From contig JAFYZE010000291.1 of assembly GCA_017548805.1 (NCBI GenBank), forward strand, positions 1-5,412: a DNA stretch of 5,412 nt. Reading direction: 5' to 3'. This document shows, one piece after another, positions 1-4,528 of this stretch. The number at the start of each line of letters is the position of its first letter. Positions within the stretch are counted from its first letter, which is position 1. A program made the translations under genes and the position numbers. Below the pieces are notes generated by a model that saw only the letters and a list, made by a program, of their open reading frames with translations, did not search any database and had not been told where the DNA came from. The stretch comes from Bacteroidales bacterium (GTDB lineage: Bacteria; Bacteroidota; Bacteroidia; Bacteroidales; UBA932).

Positions 1-114
1 AAGTTTCTGGTCCAGTTCGCCGAGGTGGGCGAGATCCTCGCCGCTCGCGACCTTGACCCTGACCACTCCTCCTACGGAGCAGTACTGCCAGTTGTAATTG
101 TTATTTTCTTTCAT
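1..114 (-). CDS. N-terminal fragment of an uncharacterised Bacteroidetes-type protein (runs off the left edge)
   Basis: Only the first 38 codons are present. The ATG at 114-112 opens a frame that stays open to position 1 and begins MKENNNYNWQYCSVGG, followed by VVRVKVASGEDLAHLGELDQ. There is no signal peptide or membrane segment, so a cytoplasmic protein is likely. The pattern W-x-[YF]-C-S-x-GG-V-x-R-V, then GED-x-x-x-L-x-ELDQK, resembles the start of large uncharacterised Bacteroides proteins that I recall as having an Asp-rich EF-hand-like motif just after this point. That is memory of a family, not something visible here, and no function is known to me. The gene lies beyond the terminator of the lipoprotein operon, so it probably has its own promoter within 115-150. 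It was called despite its length because the codon use is coherent, the start is clear and the orientation matches the neighbours. Confidence 0.6.
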   Translation of the reverse strand, partial: MKENNNYNWQYCSVGGVVRVKVASGEDLAHLGELDQKL

Positions 115-133
115 GGTTAGTGGATTTGCTTGA

Positions 134-149
134 TTCGTAAATATACGAA
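134..149 (-). promoter_or_regulatory. 16-nt perfect inverted repeat with a possible -7 element upstream of the partial gene
   Basis: TTCGTA-AATA-TACGAA is a perfect 6-bp inverted repeat with a 4-nt centre, 20 nt upstream of the ATG at 114. Read on the minus strand it contains TATATTTA (145-138), which matches 7 of 8 positions of the Bacteroidetes -7 consensus TAnnTTTG. No TTTG-like -33 element is visible at the expected distance, so the promoter reading is weak. The repeat overlaps the T-run of the preceding terminator. It could be an operator, part of a promoter, or simply AT-rich sequence. Confidence 0.25.
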
Positions 150-184
150 AAAAGTTTCAGGATGCCCGCAGGGGCACCCTGAAA
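148..184 (-). terminator. Intrinsic terminator of the rSAM-lipoprotein operon
   Basis: On the minus strand a 13-bp stem (184-172 pairing with 167-155, with one G-U wobble) closes a 4-nt CTGC loop and is followed by one C and then six T residues (153-148). The stem is GC-rich in the middle and has A-T pairs at its base. It begins 56 nt after the stop codon of the second lipoprotein gene, with no other gene between, so it fits as the end of that transcript. On the plus strand no T-run follows the hairpin, so it should act mainly in the minus direction. Confidence 0.85.
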
Positions 185-240
185 ATCAATCTGAACTGGC
201 AAAAAACAGTCTGTGTAAGACCGGAAACGGCAGTTGTGGC

Positions 241-723
241 TTATTTCTTCTTCAAGACGACGTCGGCCCTGGTCTCGAAAGCTCCGCCGTACCAGTTCTT
301 GTCGCCCTTCTTGGTCTGGGTCACTTTCGGATTGGCTTCGGCCTTCTCGAACTCTCCGCCGTTCTCCTCTCCGTCGATGTCCTCGAAGACGACGGTCACC
401 CTGTTCGGCGCACTGAAAACGCTCCTCACCAACTCGTATTTTCCATTGGAATCCGTGAATATGGTATCGTTGTCATACCAGTCGTTCTGGTCGTAGATGA
501 CCGAATCGGAATTCTCGTAATGCCTGTGCTGCTGAACTGCCACCCGGATGCCCTCGACGGGCTTTCCGGTGTTGTCGGTCACTGTGCCTATGGCCTTGAA
601 ATCGGCGTGCGGCTCGCCGTACATGCAGACTCCGATGCCCAGCCATTCACACGAGGAGAAGCCCAGAAGACCGAGGGCGGTCGATGCAAGGAATCTCCAG
701 ATTCTTTTCAATTTCATATCCAT
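241..723 (-). CDS. Second rSAM-associated putative lipoprotein (TIGR04134-like)
   Basis: A 160-residue predicted lipoprotein. It has a basic N-terminus (K4, K6, R7, R10), a hydrophobic stretch at about 11-23, and a lipobox ending LLGFSSC with lipidation at C25. The mature protein keeps a second cysteine in CMYGEPHADFKAIGTV (33-48). It continues with DNTGKPVEGIRVAV, a small beta-sandwich-like segment similar to carboxypeptidase-regulatory domains, then FEDIDG (113-118), NGGEF (121-125), TKKGD (137-141) and WYGGAF (144-149), with a KKK end. Most of these blocks recur in the gene upstream, so the two are paralogues. This copy has an extra His/Tyr/Asp/Asn-rich segment at about 66-88. The start ATG follows the upstream stop TAA directly; a second ATG two codons on (715-717) is an equally possible start. 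It is likely exported and membrane-anchored. From family knowledge it is a candidate substrate of the adjacent radical SAM enzyme, but the modification is unknown. Confidence 0.88.
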   Translation of the reverse strand: MDMKLKRIWRFLASTALGLLGFSSCEWLGIGVCMYGEPHADFKAIGTVTDNTGKPVEGIRVAVQQHRHYENSDSVIYDQNDWYDNDTIFTDSNGKYELVRSVFSAPNRVTVVFEDIDGEENGGEFEKAEANPKVTQTKKGDKNWYGGAFETRADVVLKKK

Positions 724-1185
724 TTACTTTTTGTTCATCTTCACATTTGCCTTGGCCTCGAAGGCCCCGTTATACCAGGCGTTGTCGCCCTTCTTGGTCT
801 GCTTGACTTCAGGGCTCGCCTCGACCTTCTGGAATTCGCCGCCGTTAGCCGCTCCGTCGATGTCCTCGAAGACTATCCTGACACTGCTCGGCCCGTTGAA
901 GGCCTGCGTTGTCAGCAGATACTCACCCTTGCTGTCGGTATAGACGGTATCCTTCATTTCGTAAGAACTGGGGATGGTCTGCCTAACGGCGACACGGATA
1001 CCTTCCAGCGGCTTTCCCGAATTGTCCTTGACGGTGCCGACGGCCTTGAAATCGGCGTGGGGCTGGCCGTACATGCAGAGTATCTCCCCATTGCCGTAGG
1101 CATCGAGCGCCTTTTCGCAGGAAGCGAAGCCCAGCAGGCCGAGCACGGCCGCCGTCAGGGATCTGAGGAATCCTTTTGATTTCAT
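724..1185 (-). CDS. First rSAM-associated putative lipoprotein (TIGR04134-like)
   Basis: A 153-residue predicted lipoprotein. It has basic residues K2, K4 and R8, a hydrophobic core at about 10-22, and a lipobox ending LLGFASC with lipidation at C23. A second cysteine opens CMYGQPHADFKAVGTV (37-52), followed by DNSGKPLEGIRVAV, then FEDIDG (106-111), NGGEF (114-118), TKKGD (130-134) and WYNGAF (137-142), ending KMNKK. The chosen start (1185) gives a normal signal peptide, and its ATG overlaps the rSAM stop as ATGA, which suggests translational coupling. An ATG at 1212 would add nine residues inside the enzyme's reading frame and is less likely. The phenylalanine three residues before C23 departs from the classical lipobox but is shared by both copies. 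The pairing with the radical SAM gene matches the predicted rSAM/lipoprotein system of Bacteroidetes; the role as substrate is inferred from that, not shown here. Confidence 0.9.
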   Translation of the reverse strand: MKSKGFLRSLTAAVLGLLGFASCEKALDAYGNGEILCMYGQPHADFKAVGTVKDNSGKPLEGIRVAVRQTIPSSYEMKDTVYTDSKGEYLLTTQAFNGPSSVRIVFEDIDGAANGGEFQKVEASPEVKQTKKGDNAWYNGAFEAKANVKMNKK

Positions 1186-2255
1186 TTCGTTGACATTTTC
1201 TGAATTAAACATTGGACAAGCCGGCCGTTCTCATCCCTCAGGTGCATTCCGTTGCCGCGGCAGTACTTCCAGTAGCGGCAGCCTGCGCACTCGTCCTTCT
1301 TCATCCACGAACGGTCCCGGAAAGGCTGGTAGCGGTGATTCCATACTTCCATGAAATCATCCTCATATATATTGCCCTGCGAATAGTCCGCACGAATGCT
1401 GGGGCAGGCTGATATCGAGCCGTCCGCCAGGACCGAACCCACGGTCACGCCGGCCTCGCACATGAAGAACTGGTCGCGGACATCGCCTTCGTAATTGCCC
1501 AGGAAGCCCTCGCAGGCGAAGGCGGCGCGGATGCGGCCTTCCTTGCGGGTGGCCTTGATGAAGTCCATCAACTGCCTGAGTTCCGCTCCATCGAGCGACA
1601 GCTCCGGATCGTTTGCCGCCCTTCCGACGGGAAAGATCGTAAACAACCGCCAGGACTTTAGGCCAAGACCTATCAGGTATTCCTTCAGCTCGGTCAGCTG
1701 CGGGAGACTGCGTTTGTTCACGCAAGTGACTACGTCAAACTCGATCTCTCCCGAGTCTATCACCATCTTGATGGCCTCAGATGTCTTCTTGAAAACTCCG
1801 GGGCGGCCGCGCATCCAGTCATGGACCTCGCCGAGGCCGTCCAGGCTGATGGTCATCGAGCGCAGGCCGCTGGCCAGCAGGCTGGCATACCTCTCCGGCG
1901 TGAGCGCCAGCCCGTTCGTGACCATCCCCCAGGGGAATCCCCTGTCGTAGATGGCGCGGCCGCAAGCCTCGAGGTCGCGGCGGACCAGAGGCTCCCCGCC
2001 GGTGACATTCACCATCACCTTGTGCGGGTCGCACTCCCGCGCCACCGAGTCGAGAGCCTTGCAGAAATCCTCCACGGGCATGTCCTTGACGGCCGACTGG
2101 ACACGGCAGTCGCTGCCGCAATGCCTGCAGGCAATGTTGCAGCGTAGCGTACACTCCCAGAACAGCTGGCGGAGCTCATGCTTCTCCACCGCCTCGTCCT
2201 GGAGTTTCTTCACTATGTCCAGCGCCAGTTTGCGCCTCAACTTCAGCGGTTCCAT
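1182..2255 (-). CDS. Radical SAM/SPASM enzyme of the rSAM-lipoprotein system (TIGR04133-like)
   Basis: A 357-residue radical SAM enzyme. The cluster motif CxxxCxxC is C39-N-I-A-C43-R-H-C46, inside FWECTLRCNIACRHCGSDC, and would hold the [4Fe-4S] cluster that cleaves S-adenosylmethionine. The SAM-contact motif GGEP is at 86-89, and TNGLAL (113-118) and ISLDG (136-140) follow in the usual barrel order. The C-terminal third carries a SPASM-like cysteine set: C248, C266, C284, then C323-x2-C326-x5-C332, and C349. Such a domain binds auxiliary Fe-S clusters in peptide-modifying enzymes such as AnSME and PqqE. The enzyme is expected in the cytoplasm and would act on its target before export. Its stop overlaps the first lipoprotein start (ATGA), so the two are probably made together. 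The family is recognised from the sequence style and neighbours. The reaction (a thioether, an epimerisation, a crosslink or another change) cannot be told from the sequence. Confidence 0.93.
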   Translation of the reverse strand: MEPLKLRRKLALDIVKKLQDEAVEKHELRQLFWECTLRCNIACRHCGSDCRVQSAVKDMPVEDFCKALDSVARECDPHKVMVNVTGGEPLVRRDLEACGRAIYDRGFPWGMVTNGLALTPERYASLLASGLRSMTISLDGLGEVHDWMRGRPGVFKKTSEAIKMVIDSGEIEFDVVTCVNKRSLPQLTELKEYLIGLGLKSWRLFTIFPVGRAANDPELSLDGAELRQLMDFIKATRKEGRIRAAFACEGFLGNYEGDVRDQFFMCEAGVTVGSVLADGSISACPSIRADYSQGNIYEDDFMEVWNHRYQPFRDRSWMKKDECAGCRYWKYCRGNGMHLRDENGRLVQCLIQKMSTK

Positions 2256-2342
2256 TACTTGTCGTTCCCGTTTTCCTCTAATATCTCCCTTGTTTTTTCC
2301 GGACGGCCTCTATTATAACTCCATCTTTTCCGGAATACTGCA
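2256..2342 (-). other. Leader region of the rSAM operon
   Basis: These bases lie between the candidate promoter and the rSAM start codon. TCCGGAAAA (minus strand) occurs twice, at 2334-2326 and 2303-2295, 31 nt apart. No strong hairpin, riboswitch-like fold or Shine-Dalgarno site next to the ATG is visible; the nearest purine-rich GAGG is over 15 nt upstream. This is normal for Bacteroidetes, which rely little on Shine-Dalgarno pairing. A minus-strand frame ends in TAATG at the rSAM start, but it is probably not a gene. Confidence 0.3.
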
Positions 2343-2374
2343 CAAAAATACGAAAAATCCATCCCCCGTGCGAA
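2343..2374 (-). promoter_or_regulatory. Candidate Bacteroidetes-type promoter of the rSAM-lipoprotein operon
   Basis: On the minus strand, TATTTTTG (2350-2343) matches the -7 consensus TAnnTTTG exactly. TTCG (2374-2371), a 3-of-4 match to the -33 element TTTG, lies 20 bp upstream, which is the usual spacing. Transcription would start near 2336-2338, leaving a leader of about 80 nt before the ATG at 2255. The -33 element directly abuts the first palindromic half-site of the array, and that half-site (2366-2372) falls between the two promoter elements, so a protein bound there could affect transcription. The call rests on motif match and position only. Confidence 0.4.
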
Positions 2375-2551
2375 TTTTGGGGCAAAACCCGCACGGGTAG
2401 GAGGAAAACACTGAATCCGTGCGGAAAAACAGCCGAAACCCGCACGGACCATGCCAAAAGTCCACCACCGTGCGGAAAAATTCCAAAAACCCGCACGGAT
2501 CCAGTCAAAAGGCCCCCCTCCGTGCGGAAAAACGGTCAATTCTCGCACGGA
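2365..2551. repeat. Array of four 33-nt palindromic units with a 51-nt period and phased A-tracts
   Basis: Four units lie at 2365-2397, 2416-2448, 2467-2499 and 2519-2551. Each is CCGTGCG, exactly 17 variable bases, then CGCACGG, so each can fold into a hairpin with a 7-9 bp stem. The flanking base pair is C-G in unit 1 and T-A in units 2 and 4, which keeps pairing, while unit 3 has an A-A mismatch. Spacers between units are 18, 18 and 19 nt with different sequences, yet each has AAAA at exactly spacer positions 8-11. Units 2-4 also share GAAAAA right after the first arm. The last unit extends its stem through CCCC/GGGG with a one-base bulge. Each half-site is itself nearly palindromic (CCG-TG-CGG). 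The array is upstream of the rSAM operon. It could be a multi-site operator, a curved upstream region or a dispersed repeat family; nothing here identifies a binding protein. Confidence 0.9.
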
Positions 2552-2689
2552 TGGGGAAAAATCAGCTGCCGCGGAGTATTCACGATTTCCTAATAAGCAC
2601 AAAGGATGAGAAAACAGCCCCTCCCCCCGCGAGATGTTGAGCGACACAATTTCAATAAAGCACAAAATTGGCCACTGAGATACGAAAAT

Positions 2690-2725
2690 GCTCCTGAAGC
2701 GGGTTTACAATGTCGCCTCAGGAGC
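2690..2725 (-). terminator. Inverted repeat, possible weak terminator downstream of comF
   Basis: GCTCCTGA (2690-2697) pairs perfectly with TCAGGAGC (2718-2725). Inside it, after one mismatch, GCG pairs with CGC, leaving a 12-nt loop. On the minus strand the stem is followed by A and four T residues, so it may stop transcription coming from comF, 133 nt upstream. The T-run is short and the loop large, so the hairpin could equally have a protein-binding or RNA-stability role. Confidence 0.35.
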
Positions 2726-2794
2726 AAAAACTGCCGTGAAACGCCTAAAGTGTGCCCGAGCAAAATCGCGACTCGTCAGACGAATCTACAGTGC

Positions 2795-2843
2795 GCTCGA
2801 ACAGGAGAGTAACTTGTCAAACGGTGCTAAAGAGAGTTCGAGC
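2795..2843. repeat. 8-bp perfect inverted repeat with a 33-nt centre
   Basis: GCTCGAAC (2795-2802) is the exact reverse complement of GTTCGAGC (2836-2843). It lies close to the 3' end of comF and partly overlaps the imperfect 16-nt direct repeat (2797-2812 and 2838-2853). No T-run follows on either strand. A recombination or protein-binding site is possible, and so is chance. Confidence 0.3.
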
Positions 2844-2857
2844 AGGATCGTAATCCT

Positions 2858-3745
2858 TCAGTCGGAGTTGACATAGGCGAGGGTGGCGACGGAGATGCGG
2901 ACCGGGAGGGGAAAAGCCTGCCTGAGCACTGCACGGCAGGCATTTAAAGTCGACCCGGTAGTGAACGTGTCGTCCACCAGCAGGACATGCCGCACTCGCT
3001 GGCTGTTGCAGCTTGAGGCGCAACGCGCGGGAAAGAGGCGGGAAGCGAACGCACTGAAGGAAAGTCGACTGCGGTCAGAGGAGCGGGGCGAAAGGGCGCT
3101 GCGGGAAGAAGGGCAGAGGGCGGAGGGACGGAGGGAGAAGGCGCCGCGGACGTTGGCGGCCTTGGCGGCCATCGGCAGGCGGACCTGGGTGCGGGTGCGG
3201 CGCGAGCGGCGGAGGATGTCCATGCGGAACTCCGCTCCGAGGACATCCGCGAGCTCGCGCGCTATGACCTCCGCCTGGTTGTAGCCGCGCCGCCATTGCC
3301 GCGTCCAGTGGAGCGGCACGGGAACGACGGCGTCCACGTCGGCGAACTGCGGCGAGGCGGCCAGGCGTTCGCCCAGCATGCGGGCGAAATGCCTCCCGGC
3401 CGCCAGCCCGCCCTCGTACTTCAGGTGCCACGGAATGCGGCGGTAGTCCGAGGCGGAGTTGTAGAAAAACAGCGCCACGGCGAAGGCGTAAGGCTCGTGG
3501 GGAGGATCGGAGCCGGCAAGGGCGTCAAGGTCCTCCTGGAGGCGGGCGTTGAACTTGTCGGCCATGGGGTTGTGGGACAGCTCCCAATGGTGCGTGAAGG
3601 GAAAATCCGCCATGCAGGGCAGGCAGAGGAAGCGCTCCCGCAGCCCGAGGGAGCGGCCGCAGGCGATGCAGCGGCGTGGCATCGCAAGGTCAAGCAATGC
3701 CGTGCCGGCATCCCGCAGGGAGATGCCGGAGAGGGTTGGGTCCAT
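2858..3745 (-). CDS. comF: ComF family phosphoribosyltransferase-like protein with a Ser/Arg-rich insertion
   Basis: A 295-residue protein, longer than the roughly 220-250 usual for ComF. The N-terminus has a zinc-binding cysteine set, C26-x2-C29 and C41-x2-C44. It continues with VVPVPLHWTRQWRRGYNQAE (140-159), the conserved ComF block, and RRTRTQVRLP (182-191), then NVRGAF (198-203). The phosphoribosyltransferase signature VLLVDDTFTTGST (254-266) binds PRPP-like ligands in this fold. Between NVRGAF and VLLVDD, where relatives have about ten residues, this protein has about 45, rich in Ser, Arg, Ala, Pro and Phe (204-250). The insertion is in frame and the protein ends normally (TLAYVNSD). 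ComF proteins take part in handling single-stranded DNA during natural transformation in some bacteria; in Bacteroidetes the role is not established. The gene begins 28 nt after fabG stops, with AGGAGG near the fabG stop and a run of eight C residues before the ATG. Confidence 0.9.
   Translation of the reverse strand: MDPTLSGISLRDAGTALLDLAMPRRCIACGRSLGLRERFLCLPCMADFPFTHHWELSHNPMADKFNARLQEDLDALAGSDPPHEPYAFAVALFFYNSASDYRRIPWHLKYEGGLAAGRHFARMLGERLAASPQFADVDAVVPVPLHWTRQWRRGYNQAEVIARELADVLGAEFRMDILRRSRRTRTQVRLPMAAKAANVRGAFSLRPSALCPSSRSALSPRSSDRSRLSFSAFASRLFPARCASSCNSQRVRHVLLVDDTFTTGSTLNACRAVLRQAFPLPVRISVATLAYVNSD
3085..3135 (+). other. Putative G-quadruplex-forming tract inside comF
   Basis: Seven runs of three or four G residues lie on the plus strand at 3085-3088, 3094-3096, 3103-3105, 3111-3113, 3118-3120, 3125-3127 and 3133-3135. 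The intervening loops are 5, 6, 5, 4, 4 and 5 nt. This meets the usual G3-N1-7 pattern several times over. The G-rich strand is the template strand for comF. The tract coincides with the unusual insertion in the protein, so it may have grown by slippage of short CCCT-like units. Folding is predicted from pattern only. Confidence 0.6.
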
Positions 3746-3773
3746 AGGGGGGGGTCGGTGTTGCGGGAGCCTC

Positions 3774-4520
3774 CTAGCAGTTCATGCCACCGCAGCAGTG
3801 GATGACCTGGCCGCTGACATAGGCGGAAAGGTCACTCGCGAGGAACAGGGCAACCTTGGCCACATCCTCGGGAGTGCCGCCGCGCCGGAGCGGGATGGTC
3901 TTAACCCACTGCTCGCGCACGTCGTCGGGCAGGGCCGCTGTCATGTCCGAGATGATGAAGCCCGGCGCGATGCAGTTGGCGCGGATACCGCGCGGTCCCA
4001 TTTCCTTGGCGATGGACTTCGTGAGGCCGATCAGGCCGGCCTTGGAGGCGGAATAGTTGCACTGGCCGGCATTGCCGGACACGCCGACGACGGACGACAT
4101 CGAGATGATGCTGCCGCCGCGCTGCTTTGCCATCACGGGAGTAAGGGCATGTATGAAATTGAATGCGGACTTGAGGTTGACCGTCAAAACGGCGTCCCAC
4201 TGCTGCTCGCTCATGCGGAGCATAAGGCCGTCCTTGGTGATACCTGCGTTATTGACCAATATGTCGATGCGTCCGAATTCCTTGAGTATCTCTTCCACAA
4301 CTGCGTGGGTCTCATCGAAAGAGGCGGCGTTGGAAGCATAGGCCTTGACTTTGTGGCCGAAAGCTTCGAGCTCCGCAACGGTCTGCTCCGCTGCCTCGTT
4401 GATGACCAGGTCCGTGAAGGCGACATCAGCGCCTTCCTCGGCAAATTTGAGGGCGATGGCCTTGCCAATCCCTCTCGCTGCGCCGGTAATGAGCGCAACC
4501 TTTCCTTCAAGCAATCCCAT
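3774..4520 (-). CDS. fabG: 3-oxoacyl-[acyl-carrier-protein] reductase
   Basis: A 248-residue short-chain dehydrogenase/reductase, the normal FabG length. It reduces 3-oxoacyl-ACP to 3-hydroxyacyl-ACP in the elongation cycle of type II fatty-acid synthesis, in the cytoplasm, usually as a tetramer. Visible motifs are the cofactor loop TGAARGIG (12-19), NNAG (90-93), the catalytic Asn N115 in VNLKSAF, the catalytic S143, and YSASK with Y156 and K160. PGFI (186-189) and the C-terminal GQVIHCCGGMN block also fit. D37 sits at the end of the second strand, a position where an acidic residue often favours NADH, while R16 favours NADPH, so cofactor preference is open. The start at 4520 gives the family-typical MGLLEGKVALITGA; the frame is open 40 codons further up, but that part overlaps the upstream gene and lacks similarity. 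It begins 8 nt after the DUF456 gene stops, so the genes are probably cotranscribed. Confidence 0.96.
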   Translation of the reverse strand: MGLLEGKVALITGAARGIGKAIALKFAEEGADVAFTDLVINEAAEQTVAELEAFGHKVKAYASNAASFDETHAVVEEILKEFGRIDILVNNAGITKDGLMLRMSEQQWDAVLTVNLKSAFNFIHALTPVMAKQRGGSIISMSSVVGVSGNAGQCNYSASKAGLIGLTKSIAKEMGPRGIRANCIAPGFIISDMTAALPDDVREQWVKTIPLRRGGTPEDVAKVALFLASDLSAYVSGQVIHCCGGMNC

Positions 4521-4528
4521 ATCTTGAT

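Larger units (their letters stand above)
2552..2857. other. Non-coding stretch between the palindrome array and comF
   Basis: I see no convincing gene in these 306 bases. The frames that stay open are short and unlike any family I know. The stretch starts with an A-tract (2557-2561) and CCGCGG (2569-2574), where the next array half-site would fall, so it may hold a decayed unit. It then holds two longer inverted repeats (2690-2725 and 2795-2843) and a small perfect one, TCGTC-A-GACGA (2773-2783). Just after the comF stop a 5-bp hairpin AGGAT-TACG-ATCCT is found (minus strand, 2857-2844), without a T-run. Two 16-nt stretches at 2797-2812 and 2838-2853 agree at 13 positions. No tRNA or known RNA is recognisable. 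Confidence 0.5.

Noticed and set aside
130..1179. A long open frame of 349 codons on the plus strand, antisense to both lipoprotein genes
   Set aside because: It mirrors the codon pattern of the duplicated genes on the other strand and repeats itself because they are duplicates. It has no domain-like features, and the minus-strand genes have signal peptides, lipoboxes and tight operon spacing.
2365..2551. CRISPR array
   Set aside because: The repeated parts are only 7-9 nt and alternate in orientation, the units are palindromes with variable loops, and no cas gene or leader is present.
2419..2640. A 73-codon plus-strand frame through the array
   Set aside because: Its apparent repeats (NPHG-type) come from the palindromic units, with no other support.
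2255..2665. A 136-codon minus-strand frame ending in TAATG at the rSAM start, with a 17-residue internal repeat
   Set aside because: The repeat arises only because the 51-nt array period equals 17 codons. The composition is odd, the array appears selected as DNA rather than protein, and a promoter lies inside the frame. The TAATG overlap is suggestive but can be chance.
2760..2857. A tRNA or similar small RNA, prompted by GTTCGAGC
   Set aside because: No acceptor, D and anticodon arms can be drawn around this T-loop-like sequence.
2688..2876. A 62-codon plus-strand frame with many basic residues
   Set aside because: It resembles no family I know, overlaps the end of comF on the opposite strand, and spans inverted repeats. 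There is nothing beyond an open frame to support it.
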